A stretch of 64,000 bases of DNA, from NCBI RefSeq assembly GCF_900188355.1, contig NZ_FZNX01000001.1, positions 729,754 to 793,753 on the forward strand, read 5' to 3'. Under the pieces are notes generated by a model. That model searched no databases. It saw only the letters and a program-made list of their open reading frames with translations, and was not told the DNA's origin. Made by a program: the position numbers and the translations under genes. Numbering within the stretch: position 1 is the first letter of the stretch; every line of letters starts with the position of its first letter. The stretch is from Lutibacter flavus. GTDB lineage: Bacteria; Bacteroidota; Bacteroidia; Flavobacteriales; Flavobacteriaceae. Positions 27,205 to 34,549 of the stretch are shown piece after piece.

Positions 27205-27885
27205 TTAATCGCGAAAGAAATCATTTGTAATCAGCCATTTTCCATTTTTAAAATGCCATTCTGTAATACCTATTTGATTACTAACTTTTCCTTTGTACCT
27301 ATAAGTGTTCTTATATTTTTCTACAGCAATAGTGTCACTAACATTTATGGATATAGAACGATATTCAATTAATTCATAATCATTATTCACAATGTCATTC
27401 ATCATTTGGCGAATTTGAATCTTTCCACACACTGAATTTAAAATACAAGCATTATCATTATATATTGTGAGTACTGAATCAACTTGTTTGTTGTTCATCC
27501 ATCTTTTTATGTTTGATTGATTATTATTTATGATTTCAGTTACTTCTTTGGTTGATTGTTTATTAGAGTTAGAGACAAGTTTGAAAATAAGAATAGAAAC
27601 AATAGAAGTCGTTAAAAGTAAAAGGATAGTTCTAACTACATTTTTTCTCGAATTATTTGAGTTTTCTGATTTTATTGAAGAACTAAAACCATCAAAATCC
27701 AAAACCTTAAAAATTAACTTAAGTGTATAACTTCTTGGTGTAACTTCTGTAGACTCTATTCTTTGAATAGTTCTTAAGCTTATATTACACTTTTCAGCCA
27801 GTTCGGTTTGCGTTAATCCTTTATCAAGTCTTAACTCTAATATTTTTTTTCCTAATTGGGGTTGTTTCATTTCTTTTAAATTCAA
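27205..27885 (-). CDS. Membrane-anchored XRE regulator with NTF2-like domain
   Basis: This 226-residue protein combines three parts. Residues 10-65 are an XRE helix-turn-helix (LTQTELAEKCNISLRTIQRIE). Residues 86-105 are one membrane helix (TILLLLTTSIVSILIF). Residues 112-226 resemble a DUF4440/SnoaL-like NTF2 fold (EIINNNQSNIKRWMNN ... WHFKNGKWLITNDFF). The DNA-binding part would face the cytoplasm and the NTF2 part the periplasm, so it could sense an envelope ligand. It precedes the esterase lipoprotein by 20 bases. CAAATTTA at 27916-27923 is a reverse TAnnTTTG, a candidate promoter. Confidence 0.8.
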   Translation of the reverse strand: MNLKEMKQPQLGKKILELRLDKGLTQTELAEKCNISLRTIQRIESTEVTPRSYTLKLIFKVLDFDGFSSSIKSENSNNSRKNVVRTILLLLTTSIVSILIFKLVSNSNKQSTKEVTEIINNNQSNIKRWMNNKQVDSVLTIYNDNACILNSVCGKIQIRQMMNDIVNNDYELIEYRSISINVSDTIAVEKYKNTYRYKGKVSNQIGITEWHFKNGKWLITNDFFRD

Positions 27886-27915
27886 TGCAAGATTAAATCA
27901 ATCTTTAATTTCTAT

Positions 27916-27923
27916 CAAATTTA
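27916..27923 (-). promoter_or_regulatory. Candidate -7 element for the XRE/NTF2 gene
   Basis: On the minus strand this reads TAAATTTG, matching TAnnTTTG, 31 bases before the start codon. No clear TTG -33 element stands at the usual distance. Confidence 0.3.
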
Positions 27924-28005
27924 AGCAATGTATTTGATACGTCATTCATATGACATATTGCTTGGAAAGAGAGATATAATGTGACTTTTGGAACTGGGAT
28001 TAAAT

Positions 28006-28135
28006 TACGTACAACGGGATTTTATATGATTTGTGCGACTGGAAAATTGGAGATTCTTCAGTTGTAGCAAATCGTTAGTTGAATGTTTGTCGTTTGTGTT
28101 AGTTCAAATTTAAGCATAAAATTATATGAGGTGTT
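28006..28135. repeat. Cassette-boundary-like repeat (family II, copy B)
   Basis: It begins TACGTACAACGGGATTTTATA and aligns with copy A (19988-20116) over about 125 bases at roughly three in four positions by eye. It ends nine bases before the stop codon of the 28145 gene. No reading frame. Confidence 0.65.
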
Positions 28136-28144
28136 TTAAAACGC

Positions 28145-28774
28145 TTATTTAAATCCAAATGGTTTTGTCGGTAATTCTTTAATCCAATCATTTCCATAAG
28201 TTTTATTTAAATATTCAATAATTCTTTTATTATTTTCGGTTGCTTTTTTAAATGAAATTGGGTCAACAACACAATTCTTTGTTTTAAATCCAATTCCAAA
28301 TTTCTCAATAAATTCTGAATAATTTTCGGGAGTATTGTTAATAATTCCGTGAATTATAAAATTAAGTTTTTTAGTATTAATTTTTTCAAGAATTACTTGA
28401 TCAGTCATTTTTAAATCTGCATAATCAGAAAAACTCAAATTTTCATTTTTAAAATTACTCGATTTTAGTTCTGTTAATCTAATCGTAATTATATTTTTCT
28501 TTTCGGAAATTTTTGAAGGATAATAAACATATGAAATATAATCATTTGAGTAAAATGAGAATCGATATTTTCCTTTTTTAGGTAATTCAACTGTGAAGTT
28601 TTCCATAGAATTAATCTGAAATGTTTCTCCAGTTTCAAATATTTTAAATTCTCCTGAAGAAAATTTTTCATTCGCAAAGTTTTCAAATATAACAGTAGCA
28701 ACGATTTTTTTCTCGGAAGCAATCGAAGAATTAATGTTAAAAATTACAATTAAAATCAAAGTTAGTTTTTTCAT
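28145..28774 (-). CDS. Exported protein of unknown function
   Basis: This 209-residue protein has a signal peptide (cleavage near SIA, residues 17-19). The first half is beta-rich, and the second half holds a helical segment with FIEKFGIGFKTKNCVVDP and the C-terminal KTYGNDWIKELPTKPFGF. I have the impression that similar C-termini recur in other exported Bacteroidota proteins, but I cannot name a family. It stands alone between two intergenic repeats, like a single-gene cassette. Confidence 0.75.
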   Translation of the reverse strand: MKKLTLILIVIFNINSSIASEKKIVATVIFENFANEKFSSGEFKIFETGETFQINSMENFTVELPKKGKYRFSFYSNDYISYVYYPSKISEKKNIITIRLTELKSSNFKNENLSFSDYADLKMTDQVILEKINTKKLNFIIHGIINNTPENYSEFIEKFGIGFKTKNCVVDPISFKKATENNKRIIEYLNKTYGNDWIKELPTKPFGFK

Positions 28775-28796
28775 AGAATTTTTGTCTTTAATGTTT

Positions 28797-28929
28797 TACA
28801 ACGGTCAAGTATAAGAATAGTGCGGTTCATCAGCGAGTAATTTCCGAAGAAAATTCAGAAGTAATAAAAGAGTACTAACTTTTGATTAATCAACTAATTT
28901 AGCATTATTTTTATACAATGTTGGCAATA
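28797..28929. repeat. Cassette-boundary-like repeat (copy E)
   Basis: It starts TACAACGGTCAAGTATAAG and ends TTTATACAATGTTGGCA, so its ends form an imperfect inverted pair (ACAAC-N-TATAA against TTATACA-TGTTG). It fills the gap between the 28774 start and the 28935 stop. No reading frame. Confidence 0.55.
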
Positions 28930-28934
28930 GTTTT

Positions 28935-29327
28935 TTACTTTTCTATTTTAGTCGGATTAGTTTTAAATACATAGGCAAAAAGTATTGCAAAAATTACATA
29001 CACTACTGTGAGAAAAATAACAATTTCCAGATGAGTTTGGATATTAGAAATAACTTTAACTAATGCAATTGCCCCAACTGCAAAATGCATTAAGTTTCCA
29101 ATGACAATTGGCTTATTATAGATCCCTCCAATTAACGTTCCTTTTGCCATCCAATTTAAAATTCCAAACCCCAGATATAATGCACTCAATATATTCAAAA
29201 AGAGTATTGTAATGGTATTTGATTCTACATTTAAATATTCAATTACTTCATTCGGTAAAAAAGAAAAAAGGATTCCGATAATTGCTAAGAATATGGCGCT
29301 TGAGGTCATTACTATTTTTGTGATCAT
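28935..29327 (-). CDS. Four-helix membrane protein
   Basis: This 130-residue protein has four predicted membrane helices at about 7-25, 41-58, 73-92 and 102-121, and no recognisable catalytic motif. It is the last gene of a minus-strand operon with an ECF sigma factor, 12 bases after the 196-aa membrane protein. Its function is unknown. Confidence 0.75.
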   Translation of the reverse strand: MITKIVMTSSAIFLAIIGILFSFLPNEVIEYLNVESNTITILFLNILSALYLGFGILNWMAKGTLIGGIYNKPIVIGNLMHFAVGAIALVKVISNIQTHLEIVIFLTVVYVIFAILFAYVFKTNPTKIEK

Positions 29328-29339
29328 GATCTTTATTTT

Positions 29340-29930
29340 TTAATCTGTTAATTGTTCTTTTAAATCTTTTAATTGAGCTATCAATTTATTTAATCGAGCT
29401 TGTTGCTTCCTTATAGTTTTTGGTCTAAAATAAAAGGTATTTAGAGCTATCGTAAAAAACACAATCCCGTAAGTTAATACAGCCCAAATAAACGTCATTC
29501 TAACAGCATACTCATACATATAAAAGCCAAAACCTAAAGAAAGTAAAAAGAAGTAACCATTTAATAAAGTTGTCTGCTGAAAACGTTGCTTTTCTTTTAG
29601 TTGTAATAGCTGTAGCAACTGCTCTTTAGCACTTGCCTCAAGATTCCTTTTTGATAGAAGCGGCATTAATGTGCTTTGGAATGCTACGTATATTAGAATT
29701 GCTGTCATAATTATAATAACTCCGATTTTTGTTGTCAAAAACTCAGGTTGATAATAGAACCAAATAAAACTAATGCCTATACAAGATATGAGTAAAACAA
29801 TGTTGCCTACAATTAGTTTAAAGCGCGTTTTTCTTTTAAACTCATTGGCTTTTTTTATTAGTTCCTCTGGTGTTTGAGTTTCAATTTTCTGCTTATTCCA
29901 GTATCGTTTAAAGTCTATGTTATCTGTCAT
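29340..29930 (-). CDS. Membrane protein next to ECF sigma factor, possible anti-sigma
   Basis: This 196-residue protein has a charged N-terminal region of about 38 residues, four membrane helices (about 39-58, 66-85, 123-139, 145-165), and a C-terminal coiled coil (RKQQARLNKLIAQLKDLKEQL). The start overlaps the end of the sigma factor gene by 11 bases. Membrane proteins translated from such overlaps are often anti-sigma factors, but no ZAS or FecR-like motif is seen. Anti-sigma function is inferred from context. Confidence 0.75.
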   Translation of the reverse strand: MTDNIDFKRYWNKQKIETQTPEELIKKANEFKRKTRFKLIVGNIVLLISCIGISFIWFYYQPEFLTTKIGVIIIMTAILIYVAFQSTLMPLLSKRNLEASAKEQLLQLLQLKEKQRFQQTTLLNGYFFLLSLGFGFYMYEYAVRMTFIWAVLTYGIVFFTIALNTFYFRPKTIRKQQARLNKLIAQLKDLKEQLTD

Positions 29931-30402
29931 GTTTCTGGAATTTTTTGGTTAACTTTTCTTTAATTCGGTGAATTTTCACTCTGACATTACTTTCTGTAAG
30001 TCCAACAATTTTTGCTATCTCTTTCTGTTTCAATTCCTCCAATTCCAATGATATGATGATACGTTCAACTTCAGGAAGTTCTGAAATGCATTTGTACAAA
30101 AACTCTACTAGAGGTTCATTATTGACTAGGATTTCTTCAACTATTTCATTTGGAAATTCAGATTTTGGCATTTTTTTATCTTTACTAATTTGTCTTAAAC
30201 AAGAGTTTGCCGCAATTCTAAACACCCAAGTACCGATGGAAGATTCATTCCTGAATTTTGGTAGATGTTGCCAAACCTTTATAAAGGTTTCTTGCGTAAT
30301 ATCTTTAGCTGCATCATGGTCGTTCATATACCCCATACATTGCCGATATACTTTTGGCCAATACACTTTATGAATTTCTTCAAAAGTCATTAGTGAATCC
30401 AA
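29920..30402 (-). CDS. ECF-type RNA polymerase sigma factor
   Basis: This 160-residue protein has sigma region 2 at about 10-75 (AAKDITQETFIKVWQHLPKF) and region 4 at about 105-155, with helix-turn-helix LKQKEIAKIVGLTESNVRVKIHR. The short length and lack of regions 1 and 3 mark an extracytoplasmic-function sigma factor. The 5' end overlaps the upstream hydrolase gene by 13 bases and the 3' end overlaps the membrane-protein gene by 11 bases. The four genes 28935-31319 are thus one tightly packed operon. Confidence 0.93.
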   Translation of the reverse strand: MDSLMTFEEIHKVYWPKVYRQCMGYMNDHDAAKDITQETFIKVWQHLPKFRNESSIGTWVFRIAANSCLRQISKDKKMPKSEFPNEIVEEILVNNEPLVEFLYKCISELPEVERIIISLELEELKQKEIAKIVGLTESNVRVKIHRIKEKLTKKFQKHDR

Positions 30403-31319
30403 GTTTTTAAAGAGGCTATAAACTGACTTTGTTGATCAATAAAGACATTGTGAGAGCAGTTCTTCATGTATTTTAAATTGTTTTTTGGTATTATTCCTTT
30501 GATTTTCTTAACATGTTCTTTTGAATATAAACCATCTTCGGTACCGTAGAGTCCAAAAATTTCAATTTTATGTTTTAATACATTTTTTAAGTTTTGTGTT
30601 AGATCTATTGAAGTATACTTTTCATTTTTCCAAAACCCTTTTGGTGCTTCCATGGTCATTTTTGCATCTTTACTTTTAACTAAAGTATCTGATTTCAATT
30701 TTGTGTAAATGGCTGTGGCTTCTTCAGATGGTGGCTTGGGCATATAAAAACCATTTTGCATGGCATGTCCAAAACTGTACGAACTATATTCCAATGAGTT
30801 TTTATCCATGGTCTCTAGCATTCCAATGTACCTTAGGTTGGTGTTGTCATTATTGCTTTCGTAGATGCTTTTAGAAGTTTTTATAATGGTGCTTAATGTC
30901 TCTTTTATAGATAATGGGGCGGCTACCAGTACTAAAGATTTTGTTTTATTTGGATATTTCTCTGCGTAAAGAGTTCCAACCACTCCTCCAAAGCTATGTC
31001 CTATAAGGGTAGCAACTTTTAAATTGAATTTTGTATATATGGCGTCCAAATCATCAAACGTTTCTTGAAATGTAAATTTTGCATTTTTATCTGAAGATCT
31101 ACCTTCTCCACGTCTATCATAAACTATGACAAAAAATCCGTTTTCACTAAGCTTTTTGGCAGTTGTTACTTCAAAACCTATTGAATTGTATCCAGGACCA
31201 CCATGTAGGTAAATTACGGTTTCATTATTTGGGTTACCAAATGCTTTTGAATAAATCGTTTGAGAATTAACAGCTATTGAAGCTAAGATAAATACGAATA
31301 AGGTGATAGTTTTTTTCAT
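30390..31319 (-). CDS. Exported alpha/beta hydrolase, proline-iminopeptidase-like
   Basis: I take the ATG at 31317-31319, which gives a standard signal peptide (cleavage near NSQ). A longer frame starts at 31340. The oxyanion motif HGGPG and nucleophile motif GHSFGG are present (S109 from this start), with D in GTEDGLY and a late His in NCSHNVF. The HGGPG motif is typical of prolyl iminopeptidases and related hydrolases. It heads an operon with an ECF sigma factor, an unusual partner that suggests the enzyme acts on a signal or is under its control. Confidence 0.85.
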   Translation of the reverse strand: MKKTITLFVFILASIAVNSQTIYSKAFGNPNNETVIYLHGGPGYNSIGFEVTTAKKLSENGFFVIVYDRRGEGRSSDKNAKFTFQETFDDLDAIYTKFNLKVATLIGHSFGGVVGTLYAEKYPNKTKSLVLVAAPLSIKETLSTIIKTSKSIYESNNDNTNLRYIGMLETMDKNSLEYSSYSFGHAMQNGFYMPKPPSEEATAIYTKLKSDTLVKSKDAKMTMEAPKGFWKNEKYTSIDLTQNLKNVLKHKIEIFGLYGTEDGLYSKEHVKKIKGIIPKNNLKYMKNCSHNVFIDQQSQFIASLKTWIH

Positions 31320-31384
31320 TTTGTTTCCTTTATTTTTCATTTAGATACAAGGAATGACAAAATGTTACAAGTTATTTTTTAATT

Positions 31385-31450
31385 ATTGCCAACTAGTTAT
31401 ATCCGCATTAAATATACTGTTTATCGGAACATACTTCCGGATAAACGTAC
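31385..31450. repeat. Intergenic repeat with GCCAACTnGTTATATCCG core (copy 2)
   Basis: GCCAACTAGTTATATCCG here repeats the core at about 8655-8672. It lies 60-80 bases upstream of the hydrolase operon. The remainder of the 31341-31766 gap has the hairpin at 31610-31635 and otherwise no gene I can support. Confidence 0.45.
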
Positions 31451-31609
31451 TTTTTTGTTGTGTTTATCCCTTTTATAAAAAGTTTAAGTTGAAATTCAGC
31501 AATTCTAATTGTATTATACTCAAATGTACAATTTTATAGTTTATTATTAAACTGCTTAACACAATTTGAAGTAATTCCAATTAGTATTGTTTATTAAATT
31601 TAAAACAAA

Positions 31610-31635
31610 AAAAACAGTTATTTCTAACTGTTTTT
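31610..31635. terminator. Bidirectional hairpin terminator
   Basis: AAAAACAGTTA at 31610-31620 pairs perfectly with TAACTGTTTTT at 31625-31635 around TTTC. A-rich sequence precedes it and T-rich sequence follows, so it can end transcripts from either side. It lies about 130 bases beyond the pfkA stop on the minus strand. Confidence 0.65.
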
Positions 31636-31766
31636 CCTCTCTTTTTAAGTTTAACGGTTTAATTATTTTTAGAGCCCTTTTCTTTTTATAGGTAATTTAT
31701 GAGTTTTAAAATTGGATTAAATATATAGTATTAGTAAAGTTGAGATTGCGTAAATAAATATTGATT

Positions 31767-32738
31767 TTATCTCGAAAATAATTCAACCAACTCTTTAAGT
31801 TCAGTTTGTACTTTGTGTTGTTTTACAACTTTTTCAAAAGGAGTAAAGGTTATTTTGTTATTTAATAAACCAGCCATAACATTTGTAGTTCCTTTCAATA
31901 CTTCGTCTAATGCGGCTACACCAAGTCTTATGCCTAAGAGCCTGTCAAAAGCTGTTGGATTTCCACCACGTTGTATGTGACCAAGTATGGTTATGCGTAC
32001 ATCTACTTTTTTGTTAATTGCTTTTATTTTTTCAGCCATCACTATTGCTCCGGTTTCATCGCCTTCTGCAACAACAATTATTAAGGATTCCCTATTTTTA
32101 AAATGTTGTAATTTATTTAATAATAATACCTGATCTTTTTTGCTTTCAGGAATTAAAATTCCATCTGCAGCGGTGCATAAACCACTGTTTATTGCTATGT
32201 AACCGGAATCTCTACCCATAACTTCAACTAAAAAAATACGGTTATGAGATTCTGCAGTATCTCTAATATTATCTATAGCATTAATAGCTGTATTTACCGC
32301 CGAATCAAAACCCAAAGTATAATCGGTACCCATCATATCATTATCTATTGTTCCTGGAATACCAATTGTTGGGATGTCACAAATTTCTTTAAGCGCCATT
32401 AATCCTCTAAATGTTCCATCGCCGCCAATAGCAATAAGAGCATCAATTTTAGCTTTTTTTAAATTTTTAGCAGCTTTTATTCTGCCTTTTAACGTTAAAA
32501 ATCGCGGACTTCTGGATGTTTTTATAATTGTACCTCCCTGGTGCACATGAGGTGCCAGATTTTTTGGATGAAGGTGCGTAAATGAAGCATCTACCATTCC
32601 ATCATAGCCTTGCCAAATACCGGTAATTGTAATATTTTTTAAACTTGCAGCTTTTATAATTGCGTATAGTGAAGCATTCATTCCTGGAGCATCTCCACCA
32701 GATGTAAAAACACCAATATTTTTTATTGTTTTAGTCAT
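31767..32738 (-). CDS. pfkA: ATP-dependent 6-phosphofructokinase
   Basis: This 323-residue enzyme has the standard length of bacterial PfkA. It carries GGDAPGMN in the N-terminal glycine loop, GGDG at 105-108 and GTIDND at 129-134, all ATP-type residues. It performs the committed step of glycolysis, fructose 6-phosphate to fructose 1,6-bisphosphate. It is a single gene divergent from an MFS transporter, with a terminator downstream at 31610-31635. It contrasts with the PPi-type paralogue at 4600-5799 in the same window. Confidence 0.95.
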   Translation of the reverse strand: MTKTIKNIGVFTSGGDAPGMNASLYAIIKAASLKNITITGIWQGYDGMVDASFTHLHPKNLAPHVHQGGTIIKTSRSPRFLTLKGRIKAAKNLKKAKIDALIAIGGDGTFRGLMALKEICDIPTIGIPGTIDNDMMGTDYTLGFDSAVNTAINAIDNIRDTAESHNRIFLVEVMGRDSGYIAINSGLCTAADGILIPESKKDQVLLLNKLQHFKNRESLIIVVAEGDETGAIVMAEKIKAINKKVDVRITILGHIQRGGNPTAFDRLLGIRLGVAALDEVLKGTTNVMAGLLNNKITFTPFEKVVKQHKVQTELKELVELFSR

Positions 32739-32887
32739 TTTATCAAATAAATTATAATTTATTACTAATTTAAAATGGTTTATAGAATTACAAAATGATA
32801 ATGCTCATATTATAGCTTCATTTAAAGAAACATTAGTCATTATTTTTATTGATAAAACTACTACTTTAGCCTTTTTTTAAACTGTGT

Positions 32888-34201
32888 ATGTCAAATTCTA
32901 ATAAATTTTCTATAATTAACCCAAATAAATCACCTTTTTACTATGGGTATGTAGTGCTTTTTATTGGTACTATTGGAGTATGGGCAAGTATTCCCGGACA
33001 AACTGTTGGGGTTTCTGTTTTTACGGATCCAGTTAAAGATGCATTAGGACTTACAAGAAATCAGTTTAGTAATGCTTATATGATAGGTACTTTTTTCAGT
33101 TCATTTTTAGTTGTAAAAGCAGGTGTTTGGTTTGATAGATATGGAGCAAGATATGTTGCGTTTTTTGCAACGTTATTATTAGCTTTTTCATTGTTATTAT
33201 GTTCAGTTTCAGTTGAAATTAGCGAGTTTTTACAGCATAATTTAAAAATTACTTCTTGGATAATACCATTTGTAGTAATTACAATATTGTTTTTCTTCAT
33301 TAGATTAAGTGGGCAAGGAGTGTTAACCATGTCGTCTAGAAATATGATTATGATTTGGTTTAACAAAAACCGAGGAAAAGTAAATTCAATAAGTAGTATT
33401 GCAGTTTCATTGGGTTTTTCAGCATCTCCAATTTTTATAAATAAGCTGATTAATAATAATGGTTGGGAAGTAACCTGGCAATTAATGTCGTTAAGTTTAT
33501 TTATTTTTAGCTTTTTTATTTTACAATTATATAGAAATAAACCTGAAGATTTTAACCTTAAACCAGATGGAAAAGTTCAAAACACTCTTGAAAATGAAGT
33601 AGAGGAGGATCTTGAAACTAATTTCACCTTAAAAGAAGCTAAAGAAACAAGAGCATTTTGGATGTTTGGACTTATGTTGGCATTTAATAGTTTTTTTATC
33701 ACTGGATTTACATTTCACGTGGTTTCTATTTTTTCGAGTCAGGATTATTCAAAAGAACAAGCCATCTCAGTATTTTTACCAATGTCTATTCTTGCAGTAT
33801 CAGTTTCAACGTTGTTTAATATTTTAAGTGATTATTTTAATCATAAAATATATTTATATATGATGATTGGTAGTGGAATTATGGCTTCATTAGGGTTGCT
33901 TTTTTTAAGTGAAACTATGGGCGTTTATTTATTAATTGGTGGTTTAGGAATGTTAGGAGGTTTATTTTCGGTTGTAAATGCAGTTACCTGGCCACGATAT
34001 TATGGCAGAAAATATTTAGGTGCAATTACAGGGAAAGTAATGAGTTTTTTAGTAATAGCTAGTGCTGTAGCCCCTAGCTTATTTAGTTATTGTTTTACAA
34101 AATTGGGTTCTTATAGTTATATAAGTTATGTAACATTGGGTTTTTTACTATTTTTAATAATAGGTTCATTAAAAGCCAAAAACCCTCAATTAGATAATTA
34201 G
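32888..34201 (+). CDS. MFS transporter, oxalate/formate-antiporter-like
   Basis: This 437-residue protein has about 12 membrane helices. The opening (YYGYVVLFIGTIGVWASIPGQTVGVSV) and the loop GVWFDRYGARY are typical of the OFA branch, whose members carry small carboxylates such as formate, oxalate or lactate. A charged loop at about 225-250 (NTLENEVEEDLE) joins the two six-helix halves. It stands alone, divergent from pfkA. Substrate is not settled by sequence. Confidence 0.88.
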   Translation: MSNSNKFSIINPNKSPFYYGYVVLFIGTIGVWASIPGQTVGVSVFTDPVKDALGLTRNQFSNAYMIGTFFSSFLVVKAGVWFDRYGARYVAFFATLLLAFSLLLCSVSVEISEFLQHNLKITSWIIPFVVITILFFFIRLSGQGVLTMSSRNMIMIWFNKNRGKVNSISSIAVSLGFSASPIFINKLINNNGWEVTWQLMSLSLFIFSFFILQLYRNKPEDFNLKPDGKVQNTLENEVEEDLETNFTLKEAKETRAFWMFGLMLAFNSFFITGFTFHVVSIFSSQDYSKEQAISVFLPMSILAVSVSTLFNILSDYFNHKIYLYMMIGSGIMASLGLLFLSETMGVYLLIGGLGMLGGLFSVVNAVTWPRYYGRKYLGAITGKVMSFLVIASAVAPSLFSYCFTKLGSYSYISYVTLGFLLFLIIGSLKAKNPQLDN

Positions 34202-34549
34202 AGTAAGTTTATGTTCAATTTTATTTAATTTCTGCAAAAACAGTTTTTAAAAGTGTTTACTTTTTTTATAAAATAATTATGGATTTAGGTCAAAATATAA
34301 AATCCTTTAAAATTGTAATTATTATGTTATTTCAAATTGAAGTTTTAATAAGTTTTTATGTAAGCTGATTAAATAGAGTATTTAAAATTAATTTAAATTT
34401 TGAAAATGAGCTATTTACAAGATTATTCTACCTTTTTTTAATATAATTTTGAAGTGACTTAATTTATGAGTAAATTTAATAAAAATCAAATCAATTTATT
34501 ATATTTGATTTTTTAGACCCCTAAAACTTAATAAAATTTACTTACTGCT
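34202..34549. other. AT-rich intergenic gap before hybrid kinase
   Basis: These 348 bases hold a TATATTTG at 34500-34507, matching the TAnnTTTG -7 consensus 43 bases before the kinase start. I see no gene, no tRNA and no strong terminator hairpin. Confidence 0.4.
34500..34507 (+). promoter_or_regulatory. Candidate -7 element for hybrid histidine kinase
   Basis: TATATTTG matches TAnnTTTG, 43 bases upstream of the start. No -33 TTG is visible at the usual spacing, so the call is tentative. Confidence 0.35.

Noticed and set aside
31354-31539. A 61-codon plus-strand frame upstream of the ECF operon.
   Set aside because: It spans the GCCAAC repeat and hydrophobic, low-complexity sequence. Nothing supports expression.
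34245-34290. Terminator after the MFS gene.
   Set aside because: Some A/T pairing (AAACA and TGTTT before a T run) is visible, but the stem is short and poor in GC, so it is not convincing.
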